From NCBI RefSeq assembly GCF_052180245.1, contig NZ_CP197474.1:1860001-1924000 (forward strand): 64,000 bases of DNA, written 5' to 3'. Both the position numbers and the translations under genes were made by a program. Under the pieces are notes generated by a model that saw only the letters and a program-made list of their open reading frames with translations, ran no database searches and was not told the origin of the DNA. Shown in pieces: positions 42,103 through 49,699 of this stretch (within the stretch, counting starts at the first letter, position 1; every line of letters begins with the position of its first letter). Source of the DNA: Parapusillimonas sp013416435. GTDB taxonomy: Bacteria; Pseudomonadota; Gammaproteobacteria; Burkholderiales; Burkholderiaceae_B.

Positions 42103-42807
42103 TCAGAAGGCGACCCGGTTGCGGCCCTGGCTCTTGGCACGATAGAGCGCTGCGTCGGTATGGGAATAGGCTACCTCGAAATCGGTGCCCGGCGCGTTCC
42201 AGCTGACGCCGAAACTGGCGGTGACCCGATGCGAGGGCAGACAGGAAAAGGCTTGCCCGGCAATGCGCTGGCGGATCGATTCCGCAATGGCCACGGAGGC
42301 TTGCAGTGCCGTGTCCGGCAGCAGTATGGTGAATTCCTCGCCCCCCACGCGGCCGATTTCGCCTCGGCCGGCCAGAGTGGCGGACAGCCGTTCGACCAGT
42401 TCGCAGATGACGGCATCGCCCGTGGGATGGCCGAACGTATCGTTGATGCGCTTGAAGAAATCGATGTCTAGTATCACCACCGAAAGCGGAACGTTCCGCA
42501 GATAGCGCTGCGCCTGGTCGAAGACGGCGCCCCGGTTCAGCGTGCCGGTCAGATTGTCGTGGCGCGCCTTGTAGTCCAGCTCGGCGCTCAAGCGCTGCAG
42601 TTTGGCATTCACGGCATTCAGCTCGGCCTCGCTGCGGTCGCCATGCCGGATCAGACGGTGGGTTTGACGCATGAGCCGATGGTAGTGTTGCACCAGCTCC
42701 TCCAGCGCCTGCCGGTATTGTCCGGCCTCAAGACCGGACGTCGCCACGACGGCCTGAGCCTGCGCCAGCGCAGCCATCTCGGCCTCGAAGAGATCCGTGT
42801 CCACCAT
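42103..42807 (-). CDS. siaD: SiaD-like diguanylate cyclase
   Basis: A 234-aa cytosolic protein: an N-terminal helical region (1-75, coiled-coil-like, the part that binds SiaC in Pseudomonas) and a GGDEF domain with GGEEF at 155-159. DNLTGTLNRGAVFD and LDIDFFKRINDTFGH are intact. The inhibitory RxxD site is absent (AGRG at that position), so it should not be product-inhibited, consistent with on/off control by SiaC. Its start overlaps the siaC stop by 1 bp (TGATG). Confidence 0.9.
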   Translation of the reverse strand: MVDTDLFEAEMAALAQAQAVVATSGLEAGQYRQALEELVQHYHRLMRQTHRLIRHGDRSEAELNAVNAKLQRLSAELDYKARHDNLTGTLNRGAVFDQAQRYLRNVPLSVVILDIDFFKRINDTFGHPTGDAVICELVERLSATLAGRGEIGRVGGEEFTILLPDTALQASVAIAESIRQRIAGQAFSCLPSHRVTASFGVSWNAPGTDFEVAYSHTDAALYRAKSQGRNRVAF

Positions 42808-43196
42808 CAGTTCTGTACCGCGTGATCCCGGAAGATCAGATCGGTGAAGTCTTCGCGTAGTTCCTGGCCGAATTCGTAAATGGTGTCGTCTTCCTCATCG
42901 TAGAACCAGTTCAGGATGACGTGTGTGCCGCTTGCCGCTTTCTCGTTCAAGGCACTGAAAAGCGAGAACAGCATCTTGGTGCTGGAGCTGTTGAAATAGG
43001 CCAGCGAAACATTCACGACAATGGGTTCTTGCGCCGTGTCGCGCTCGATGAAATGCCGCAGGGCGGCGATGATTTCGCCCCAGAACAGGGCGGCGTTCTC
43101 GGGATAGGCTTCCCCCTTGAGCGACAGTTGCCGCTCGTCGAACCGGAAGTCGACTTCGGGGGAGCTTGCGCTGGCCGGAATGAATATATTGGTCAT
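42807..43196 (-). CDS. siaC: SiaC-family regulatory phosphoprotein (DUF1987)
   Basis: A 129-aa protein: FRFDERQLSLKGEAYPENAALFWGEI, then IVVNVSLAYFNSSSTKMLFSLF and VILNWFYDEEDDTIYEFGQEL, which is the SiaC pattern. The SSST cluster at residues 70-73 matches the phospho-acceptor loop (Thr68 in P. aeruginosa). In that system unphosphorylated SiaC binds and activates SiaD, while SiaB phosphorylates and SiaA dephosphorylates it. Confidence 0.93.
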   Translation of the reverse strand: MTNIFIPASASSPEVDFRFDERQLSLKGEAYPENAALFWGEIIAALRHFIERDTAQEPIVVNVSLAYFNSSSTKMLFSLFSALNEKAASGTHVILNWFYDEEDDTIYEFGQELREDFTDLIFRDHAVQN

Positions 43197-43245
43197 AGTG
43201 ATGCTTTCAAGATGGTGCTCGGTACAGTCGGAACGTGTCCCGTAT

Positions 43246-43839
43246 TCAGATGGTGGCCTTCAGGTGGAAGAGGACATTCTCGCTGCCTGCTATCGGTATG
43301 AACTCGAACTCCAGTGGTTCGCTGGCGTCACGTGCCACGGTCAGCAAACCCAGGCCGGCCCCTTTGCTGTCCGGCGCGGTTTCCGCGCGCAAGGTCTGCT
43401 TGTACTCCCGCTTGATGTCATCGATGGTCAGCGTGTGCAAGTGTTCCAGTTTCTCGCGTAACTGCTCTGCAACGTCGATATGCACGGGGTTGGCGCAATG
43501 CAGATGATAGCGGCCCGCTTCCGTCGAGATGCAGATCGAGCCGTGCCGTACTTCTTTGTCGAAGTCGGCGGGGCCTTCGCAGCATGTATAGGCATCCTCC
43601 GAGTAATGGATGATGTTCTGCGTCATTTCGATGAATGCCGAGAACAGCTTGCGCCGCGTGGCGCCGCCCGCACCGACGTGCTCGATACGCATCTTCACCG
43701 CGTCGGCGACGGCCGCGATGATGTTCTGCGAGAAATAGCCTTCGTAATAGAGGATCACTTCGCGCTTGCTGGCCCACTGGCAGAATATTCGCCAATGCAG
43801 GCTGTGGTTCTCGTTGCTTCTCAAAGAGGGAAAGCTCAT
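43246..43839 (-). CDS. siaB: SiaB-family protein kinase
   Basis: A 197-aa protein with a GHKL-type ATP-binding pattern: AFIEMTQNIIHYSEDA (N box) and DSKGAGLGLLTVARDA (G2 box), followed by a short beta-rich end. This matches SiaB (DUF6272), which phosphorylates SiaC. I start at the ATG at 43839; a TTG at 43857 would overlap the phosphatase stop by 8 bp and is possible. A 49-nt gap separates it from siaC. Confidence 0.88.
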   Translation of the reverse strand: MSFPSLRSNENHSLHWRIFCQWASKREVILYYEGYFSQNIIAAVADAVKMRIEHVGAGGATRRKLFSAFIEMTQNIIHYSEDAYTCCEGPADFDKEVRHGSICISTEAGRYHLHCANPVHIDVAEQLREKLEHLHTLTIDDIKREYKQTLRAETAPDSKGAGLGLLTVARDASEPLEFEFIPIAGSENVLFHLKATI

Positions 43840-43849
43840 GGTCGACGAT

Positions 43850-45082
43850 TCAATCAAGGCGGAAACTCAGTAGGGTAAAGTCATCCCGGCGCATCTGCGC
43901 ACCCTGGTAGGCGTGGAAGTCTTCCATCAGCAGCCCCGTCAGCTCCGATATGGGCAGGGCGCGATGCCGCTGCAAGGCCAGGCGCAGCCGCTTCTTGCCG
44001 TAAGCGATATTCTTCGGCCCGCCGATCTGGTCGATCAGCCCGTCGGTGAAGCAGCACACGATCGCGCCGCGGGCAAGCTGTGTATTACGGTTCTTCCAGA
44101 ACATGTCGGCCGGCGTGTCGGCATAACCGATGCCGATGCGCTCGCCTTCGATGGACTGCACGGCGTCCTGGCCGGGCAACAGGATGAACAGCGGCATCTT
44201 GGCATGGGCGCTGGTCAGTGCCAGCTTGGCGTCGTCAAACCATAGGAAGACGGCGTCCATGCCGTCGTTCGAATCGGCATGCCGCGTGGCGGAGTGCTGC
44301 CCGAGCGCCAGTTTCATGCCGCGGCTGACTTCAGACATCAGCAAGGCGGGGTCGCGAGGTCCGTATCGGTCCAGGGCATGGGTCAAGGACGAAGAAGCAA
44401 TCAGCGTCAGGAAGGCGCCGGGAACGCCATGGCCTGTACAGTCCGCTATGGCGGCGAACCAGCCATCGCCATAGCGCTGGAAATGGTAGAAATCTCCCCC
44501 GATGACATCGCGAGGCTCCCACACGATGCCGACGTCGCGCAATGTGGCCTGGATGGCGGCCAGAGACTCGCTGAGCATGGCACGCTGTATGGTGCTGGCA
44601 TAGTCGATGCTCTGCATCACCTGGCGGTTTTTCTCTCTCTGCAGTTCGACCAGCACGTGCATCAAGTCCAGGCCGGCGCCCACGCCCACGAACTGGCCGT
44701 CGTCCACGATCAGAAAGCCGTCGGCGAGCGTCTTGTCGCCGGATTCGACGGCGCGCGCGGCAAGCGTCTCGATGGGCATCCCGACATCGACGATCAGCGG
44801 CGATTTGTCCATGAAGGCGATGCAGCTTTTCTTTTCGTACAGCTCGCGGTAATAGGGCCGGGACATCTGCGACATGAAGATGTTGCGGCTGATCAACCCG
44901 ATGGGAGAGCCATTTTCCAGCACAGGCAGGCTGACCAGTTCGCGATGGCGGCCGAATATCTCCAGCACCTCGGCATTGGTTTCATCGGAGCGGATGGCCG
45001 GCGCCTGGGTGACCAGCAATTGCGCGGTGGGGCGCTGCATGGCGGGCATTGATGCGGGCGATACGTTGAATGGGTCGGTCAC
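43850..45082 (-). CDS. PP2C (SpoIIE-type) phosphatase with N-terminal CBS pair, SiaA-like
   Basis: A 410-aa soluble protein starting GTG. Two CBS motifs fill residues 18-145 (LVSLPVLENGSPIGLISRNIF and ADGFLIVDDGQFVGVGAGLDL). A helical linker precedes a SpoIIE PP2C domain with metal-binding residues in PRDVIGGDFYHF, AIADCTGHGVPGAFLT, CCFTDGLIDQ and RRDDFTLLSF. It occupies the SiaA position, and its substrate is presumably phospho-SiaC. Pseudomonas SiaA is a membrane protein with periplasmic sensor and HAMP; here sensing is by CBS domains, which usually bind adenine nucleotides or divalent ions, so the signal is probably cytosolic. Confidence 0.92.
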   Translation of the reverse strand: MTDPFNVSPASMPAMQRPTAQLLVTQAPAIRSDETNAEVLEIFGRHRELVSLPVLENGSPIGLISRNIFMSQMSRPYYRELYEKKSCIAFMDKSPLIVDVGMPIETLAARAVESGDKTLADGFLIVDDGQFVGVGAGLDLMHVLVELQREKNRQVMQSIDYASTIQRAMLSESLAAIQATLRDVGIVWEPRDVIGGDFYHFQRYGDGWFAAIADCTGHGVPGAFLTLIASSSLTHALDRYGPRDPALLMSEVSRGMKLALGQHSATRHADSNDGMDAVFLWFDDAKLALTSAHAKMPLFILLPGQDAVQSIEGERIGIGYADTPADMFWKNRNTQLARGAIVCCFTDGLIDQIGGPKNIAYGKKRLRLALQRHRALPISELTGLLMEDFHAYQGAQMRRDDFTLLSFRLD

Positions 45083-45208
45083 GGTGACAGTCTCTGCACA
45101 GCGAAAGCACGCAGATGCGGAGGCTAGGCTTCCATGCGCTTCCGAAGGGAATGCTTAATAGTATTCACGTATCGTTACTTTTCTGTGACATTGTGACGAC
45201 TTTGCCCA

Positions 45209-45514
45209 CTACCGGGGACAATCCAGAAAGTAAGTGGCGAAGAACACGCCGCCCTCGGCCAAAGACAGTTCTATGCGGCAGATATCGGTGGGCGTTATGG
45301 CCATGCTGATCGTGCCGAGCGGTATGGCCACCTGTGCGCGAGTGGTGATGGTGCCGCTTTGGCTGATCTCGGATCTTCCGTATTTTCCTTCCTTGGTGGC
45401 GCGGACCCGGTACTGCAAGGTTTGCTGGATCGGACTTCGTATGTAGGGGGTAATGAGGCTGCCCCGCTTTTCGTCGGCTTGGAGCCACGCCTGTATATTG
45501 CCGTCGATGAACAT
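45209..45514 (-). CDS. CsgH-like curli assembly/inhibitor protein
   Basis: A 101-aa protein: LQYRVRATKEGKYGRSEISQSGTITTRAQV and MAITPTDICRIELSLAEGGVFFATYFLDC. The G-x-S-x-I-S-Q-S-G pattern and the two late cysteines resemble CsgH, a periplasmic chaperone that inhibits premature curli amyloid formation. GGAGG lies 7 nt before the ATG. No signal peptide is obvious from this start. It follows the curlin-repeat gene after 71 bp on the same strand. Confidence 0.7.
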   Translation of the reverse strand: MFIDGNIQAWLQADEKRGSLITPYIRSPIQQTLQYRVRATKEGKYGRSEISQSGTITTRAQVAIPLGTISMAITPTDICRIELSLAEGGVFFATYFLDCPR

Positions 45515-45585
45515 GATGGCCCTCCAGGTAGCAATGACAGGAGCGCGCGCGCCCCTGTCGTTAAAGCCATGGTATTGGCGGTGTG

Positions 45586-46017
45586 TTAATGCTGCCAGAC
45601 AACCGCAACGTTGGCTGGGCCGTTTTGCGTCACGGTGGAGGTGTAGTTCGAAGCGGATTGCGTGACGTAGGCCTGGTTGCCGTCCGTCGACTGGGTGACG
45701 GTCGAGGCCAGTGTCAGCCCCCGTTGGTCCACGATTGCCATATTGTTGTTATCCGACTGGGTGATGGTGGATTCCAGGTCGGACCCGTTCTGGTAGGACT
45801 GCGCAAAGTTGTCGATGCCCGATTGCGTGACGTTCGAGACATTCACGACGCCGCCCCCGCCAACCTGCGTGACATAGGCAACGTTGCTGAGGCCGGAGTC
45901 GATGATATGCGCTTCGTTGCCGGTTCCGGATTGCAGCACTTGAGCCGTACTCCAGTCTGATGCTTTTTGTTCGATCTTGAAATCAGCGGATACAAATAAT
46001 CGGGCTTTCAGCGCCAA
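45586..46017 (-). CDS. curlin-repeat protein (CsgA/CsgB-like), N-terminus uncertain
   Basis: A frame of 143 codons with about nine 10-14-residue curlin repeats of the form x-x-x-x-Q-x-G-x-x-N, for example AQVLQSGTGNE, VSNVTQSGIDN and STVTQNGPAN. Such repeats stack into a beta-helical amyloid. The frame has no ATG: it opens with a TTG at 46017 and hits an in-frame stop at 46051-46053, and no signal peptide is encoded in any frame before the divergent gene. Either an unusual start is used, the 5' end is lost, or export is atypical. Confidence 0.8.
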   Translation of the reverse strand: MALKARLFVSADFKIEQKASDWSTAQVLQSGTGNEAHIIDSGLSNVAYVTQVGGGGVVNVSNVTQSGIDNFAQSYQNGSDLESTITQSDNNNMAIVDQRGLTLASTVTQSTDGNQAYVTQSASNYTSTVTQNGPANVAVVWQH

Positions 46018-46069
46018 GGCACGGCGTTTGCTAACGCAATCGCGACGGATTCACCATTGGAGGCGACTC

Positions 46070-46228
46070 ATGACCTTGGGCACAATTTTATTGATCATCG
46101 TGATACTGCTGCTGATCGGCGCTATCCCCAGTTGGCCGTATAGCAGGTCGTGGGGGTATGCCCCGAGCGGCGGCCTCGGCCTGGTGTTGATCATACTGCT
46201 CGTCCTGTTATTGATGGGCCGCATCTAG
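46070..46228 (+). CDS. DUF3309 small membrane protein
   Basis: A 52-aa protein, MTLGTILLIIVILLLIGAIP then WPYSRSWGYAPSGGLGLVLIILLVLLLMGRI. It has two hydrophobic helices joined by an aromatic, glycine-rich loop, the DUF3309 signature. Function unknown. GGAGG lies 6 nt before the ATG at 46070. It diverges from the curlin-like gene. Confidence 0.85.
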   Translation: MTLGTILLIIVILLLIGAIPSWPYSRSWGYAPSGGLGLVLIILLVLLLMGRI

Positions 46229-46251
46229 GGTTGTCGCACACGGCGCGGGGT

Positions 46252-46674
46252 TCAGGCCGGCTTCGTGACCAGAACGAGGCGGGGAACGGCATCTGTGCCT
46301 ATGCTGACCACAGCGTTTTGCCCGTAGCGGCGGCCCAGCGACAGCACCACATCAAGCGCTAGATCAAGCACCAGATAGCCTGGTTCGGGCGGCCATTGGC
46401 CGCTCGGATCCAGGCCGGCGGCGGCGACTTTTGCCACGCCGAGGGCATCAAGCCTTTTTCCCAATTCGTCATGGCGCGCAGCATTCTCCTCGGCGGGCAA
46501 ACGCCCGCTTGCCGGATTGAAAGCCGTGATGAAATGGCTATGCGCAGCCCCGCGGGCCGCATGCAATTGTTCAAGCTGCTTATTGTGTTCCCCGATCCTG
46601 AAATCCAGGATACCGTCGATCCGGTAAAGCGCGTTCGCATATGCCTGCAGCAAATCTTGGTTCATTGGTTTCAT
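46252..46674 (-). CDS. DUF3293 family protein
   Basis: A 140-aa soluble protein: HFITAFNPASGRLPAEENAARHDEL, then PSGQWPPEPGYLVLDLALDVVLSLGRRYGQNAVV. These are the DUF3293 blocks (T-A-x-N-P, E-N, G-x-W-x-E). Function unknown. It diverges from a Nudix gene 45 bp away and converges on the DUF3309 gene. Confidence 0.82.
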   Translation of the reverse strand: MKPMNQDLLQAYANALYRIDGILDFRIGEHNKQLEQLHAARGAAHSHFITAFNPASGRLPAEENAARHDELGKRLDALGVAKVAAAGLDPSGQWPPEPGYLVLDLALDVVLSLGRRYGQNAVVSIGTDAVPRLVLVTKPA

Positions 46675-46719
46675 GGCGGGATATGATTCATTATTTCGAC
46701 CCTACAGGATCATGATCTT

Positions 46720-47286
46720 ATGGCGCTGCAGCGCGATTCGGACATCATCGAGACGCCGATCGATAGCGTATCGGTCTACGATGGCAGTTTTCTCAAGGTC
46801 AGGCGCGATACGGTGCGGCTGCCCAATGGCCGCCAAGGCACGCGCGAATATATCGTGCATCCTGGCGCGGTAGTCGTCATCGCCTTATTGGACGACGATC
46901 ATGTCGTCATGGTGCGCCAGTATCGATACCCTGTACAGCGCGTGATCGTCGAGTTCCCCGCGGGCAAGCTGGATCCCGGCGAAACACCGCTTGCGTGTGC
47001 GCAGCGAGAACTGCTGGAAGAGACCGGATACACCGCCGGCCGCTGGACCGCTGCGGGGGAAATGCATTTGGCGGTCGGTTACTCGGACGAGATCATCCAC
47101 ATCTATTTCGCTACGGAGCTGACCGCCGGCGAGTCCAGTCCGGATGAAGATGAATTCCTGAATGTCGAAGTCATGGCGGTAGAGCGAGTCATCGAAGCCT
47201 GCCGCGACGGCGGCATCACCGACGCTAAATCATTAAGCTGCGCGCTGTGGCTGCAGAATGTGCGTGACGGCAAATGGCTGGTCTGA
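46720..47286 (+). CDS. Nudix hydrolase, ADP-ribose pyrophosphatase type
   Basis: A 188-aa protein. The Nudix box reads GKLDPGETPLACAQRELLEETGYTAG, preceded by VVMVRQYRYPVQRVIVEFPAG, the sequence typical of ADP-ribose pyrophosphatases (NudF) and their asymmetric dimer. It hydrolyses ADP-ribose or related nucleoside diphosphates in the cytosol. The 232 bp after the gene hold only a doubtful 36-codon frame (47332-47442) before the tRNA. Confidence 0.92.
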   Translation: MALQRDSDIIETPIDSVSVYDGSFLKVRRDTVRLPNGRQGTREYIVHPGAVVVIALLDDDHVVMVRQYRYPVQRVIVEFPAGKLDPGETPLACAQRELLEETGYTAGRWTAAGEMHLAVGYSDEIIHIYFATELTAGESSPDEDEFLNVEVMAVERVIEACRDGGITDAKSLSCALWLQNVRDGKWLV

Positions 47287-47482
47287 TTTTGTCCTTGGCT
47301 TGAATGATTTGGCCATTATCGTTGCTATCCGATGCGGAAGGGGGCACGCGCGACAGGATCCGCTACACGATTATTTCATGAGATGGCGAAGGAGCTTCTG
47401 GCGTTCGATGACCAACGCAAAGGGCTGGAGGCAGTGCTGTAAGGCGCTTACGAGTGCCTCCTAGAAGTCGATGATCACAAAC

Positions 47483-47513
47483 AAAAACGCCCAACCAAGA
47501 GTGGTCAGGCGTT
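47483..47513 (-). terminator. Rho-independent terminator of tRNA-Ala
   Basis: On the minus strand AACGCC and GGCGTT form a 6-bp stem, followed by a TTTTT run, starting 6 nt past the tRNA 3' end. Confidence 0.85.
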
Positions 47514-47518
47514 GTGAA

Positions 47519-47594
47519 TGGTGGAGAAGAGGAGGATCGAACTCCCGACCTCTGCATTGCGAACGCAGCGCTCTCCCAGCTGAGCTACTCCCCC
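47519..47594 (-). tRNA. tRNA-Ala (anticodon CGC)
   Basis: A 76-nt cloverleaf including the encoded CCA. It begins GGGGGAGTAGCTCAGCTGGG and has anticodon loop TTCGCAA (CGC, reading GCG). The acceptor stem has the G3-U70 wobble pair that defines alanine tRNAs, and GTTCGATCC is the T-loop region. Confidence 0.95.
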
Positions 47595-47864
47595 ATCGCA
47601 AGGCTTATTTTATCAGTTTGCAGGACGGTTTGCTTTGGTTTTGCAAGCCTGGCGGCGAGGCCGGCATGCTTGCGAACGGCCGCCGGCGCCATCGCCTACC
47701 GGACCGTCGCCGGCAGCCAACAGGGAGAGCATTCCGCATCGAAGCGTCCGCTCGGCCAACAGGTGCCGCGCATGCAGCGATCAGGGGCTTTCCGGCACCC
47801 GCTGGCTTGTGGGAATACCATATGCTGCTTGGGAGTCGTCCAATTGCATACAAGGGGTTTTGCC

Positions 47865-48212
47865 ATGTCTATCCTGAACCGATTGCCTGGGTACAGGAAG
47901 GAGCCTCCGGGCATGGAGCGCAAGATCCTGCGGAGAATGCCGTGGGTCATTTTCTTCGGCGGCCTGTTGATTGCGTTGCCATCGATCGTCGTGCGCCTCA
48001 TCGACTGGGACCGCAACCCGCTGGCGGCCCAGGCGCTTATCGAGCGCGTGGACATGTTCGCCTTCGGCACTGGCATGCTGTTTTTCAACGCGGTGTTCGC
48101 GGTCACGACGGGGGCGGTGCTGATCGTGCTGATGAAGGGCCCGGGCTATGTTGCCGACGGCTACAAGCTGAGTGACGCGGATTCGCCGCGCAGGGTTTCC
48201 GAGCGCGATTGA
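47865..48212 (+). CDS. hypothetical two-helix membrane protein
   Basis: A 115-aa protein starting MSILNRLPGYRKEPPGMERK after AAGGGG. Hydrophobic helices are WVIFFGGLLIALPSIVVRLI and MLFFNAVFAVTTGAVLIVLM, with a polar end DADSPRRVSERD. I do not recognise a family. The start at 47865 is preferred because longer frames run through the tRNA. The 270 bp between the tRNA and this gene hold no other feature I can support. Confidence 0.65.
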   Translation: MSILNRLPGYRKEPPGMERKILRRMPWVIFFGGLLIALPSIVVRLIDWDRNPLAAQALIERVDMFAFGTGMLFFNAVFAVTTGAVLIVLMKGPGYVADGYKLSDADSPRRVSERD

Positions 48213-48239
48213 TCCGTCGGGCGCGGCGGCCGGCCGGGA

Positions 48240-48245
48240 TATAAT
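48240..48245 (+). promoter_or_regulatory. argG -10 element
   Basis: A perfect TATAAT lies 41 nt before the argG ATG. The -35 region is weak. No leader peptide or ARG box is clear. Confidence 0.45.
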
Positions 48246-48285
48246 GAGGGGTTATACGAATTCATTCCCAAGGCCTTAGTTCACA

Positions 48286-49614
48286 ATGACAACCATACTT
48301 CAAGACGTACCGGTCGGCCAGAAGGTCGGCATTGCTTTTTCCGGTGGGCTGGATACCAGCGCGGCATTGCTCTGGATGCGCAACAAGGGCGCCATACCGT
48401 ATGCCTATACCGCAAACCTGGGCCAGCCCGACGAGCCCGATTACGATGCGATCCCGCGCAAGGCCTTGGAGTATGGCGCCAAAGAAGCGCGCTTGGTGGA
48501 TTGCCGCCCGCAGTTGGTGGCCGAGGGCATTGCGGCATTGCAGTGCGGCGCTTTCCATATCTCCACCGCCGGCGTTACCTATTTCAACACTACGCCGATC
48601 GGCCGGGCGGTCACCGGAACGATGCTGGTCGCCGCCATGAAGCAGGACGACGTCAACATCTGGGGAGACGGCAGTACGTTCAAGGGCAACGACATCGAGC
48701 GTTTCTACCGCTACGGCCTGCTGACCAATCCAGAGCTAAAGATCTACAAGCCCTGGCTGGACCAGACCTTTATCGATGAGCTGGGCGGCCGTGCGGAAAT
48801 GTCCGAATACATGCGCCAAGCCGGCTTCGACTACAAGATGTCGGCCGAAAAAGCCTATTCCACCGACTCCAACATGCTGGGCGCAACCCATGAAGCCAAG
48901 GATCTCGAGCACCTGAACTCCGGCATCAAGATCGTGCAGCCCATCATGGGCGTGGCATTCTGGCGCGACGACGTCCAGATCAAGGCGGAAGAAGTCACGG
49001 TCCGCTTCGAGGAGGGCCGTCCCGTTGCCCTGAACGGCGTCGAATACTCCGACAGCGTCGAGCTCATGATGGAAGCCAATCGCATTGGCGGCCGCCATGG
49101 CCTGGGCATGAGCGACCAGATCGAGAACCGCATCATCGAAGCCAAGAGCCGCGGCATCTACGAGGCTCCGGGCATGGCCTTGCTGCATATCGCCTACGAG
49201 CGCCTGGTCACCGGCATCCACAACGAGGACACCATCGAGCAGTACCGCATCAACGGGCTGAAGCTGGGCCGCCTGCTCTATCAAGGGCGCTGGTTCGATC
49301 CGCAATCCATCATGCTGCGGGAAACCGCGCAGCGCTGGGTGGCGCGCGCGATCAGCGGGGAAGTCACGCTCGAACTGCGCCGCGGAAATGATTTCTCGAT
49401 TCTCGACACGCGCTCGCCCAATCTTACGTACCATCCCGATCGCCTCACGATGGAGAAGGGCGAGTCCATGTTCTCGCCGCGCGATCGCATCGGGCAGCTC
49501 ACCATGCGCAATCTCGACATCGTCGATACCCGCGACAAGCTGTTCACCTATGCCAAGTCGGGCCTGCTGGCACCCGCCGCGGGCTCGGCCCTGCCGCAAC
49601 TAAAAGAAGATTGA
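48286..49614 (+). CDS. argG: argininosuccinate synthase
   Basis: A 442-aa enzyme of the longer proteobacterial ArgG type. The ATP-binding loop is GIAFSGGLDTSAALLWM; later blocks include ITTPIGRAVTGT-like FNTTPIGRAVTGTML, WGDGSTFKGNDIERFYRYGL and IEQYRINGLKLGRLLYQGRWFD. It joins citrulline and aspartate with ATP to give argininosuccinate, the penultimate step of arginine synthesis. argF follows in convergent orientation. Confidence 0.97.
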   Translation: MTTILQDVPVGQKVGIAFSGGLDTSAALLWMRNKGAIPYAYTANLGQPDEPDYDAIPRKALEYGAKEARLVDCRPQLVAEGIAALQCGAFHISTAGVTYFNTTPIGRAVTGTMLVAAMKQDDVNIWGDGSTFKGNDIERFYRYGLLTNPELKIYKPWLDQTFIDELGGRAEMSEYMRQAGFDYKMSAEKAYSTDSNMLGATHEAKDLEHLNSGIKIVQPIMGVAFWRDDVQIKAEEVTVRFEEGRPVALNGVEYSDSVELMMEANRIGGRHGLGMSDQIENRIIEAKSRGIYEAPGMALLHIAYERLVTGIHNEDTIEQYRINGLKLGRLLYQGRWFDPQSIMLRETAQRWVARAISGEVTLELRRGNDFSILDTRSPNLTYHPDRLTMEKGESMFSPRDRIGQLTMRNLDIVDTRDKLFTYAKSGLLAPAAGSALPQLKED

Positions 49615-49619
49615 TGGCT

Positions 49620-49689
49620 AGGGTCAGACCCCATGCGGGGTCTGACCCTATGATGTTTCGGGGTCAGACCCCGCATGGGGTCTGACCCC
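49620..49689. repeat. nested-palindrome repeat cluster (2 copies)
   Basis: 49620-49649 (ATGC spacer; outermost G-C pair changed to A-T with complementarity kept) and 49660-49689 (GCAT spacer). They fill the gap between the convergent argG and argF stop codons and could serve as a shared terminator-like structure. Confidence 0.95.
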
Positions 49690-49699
49690 ATCTCGCTGC

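Noticed and set aside
47332..47442. 36-codon frame before tRNA-Ala (ends FHEMAKELLAFDDQRKGLEA plus VL)
   Set aside because: Amino-acid composition is plausible but there is no Shine-Dalgarno and I recognise no family; too weak to call.
47514..48212. 232-codon reading of the membrane-protein frame
   Set aside because: The first 117 codons run through tRNA-Ala; the start at 47865 with its AAGGGG site is preferred.
48736..49599. 287-codon minus-strand frame opposite argG
   Set aside because: argG is intact and highly conserved on the plus strand.
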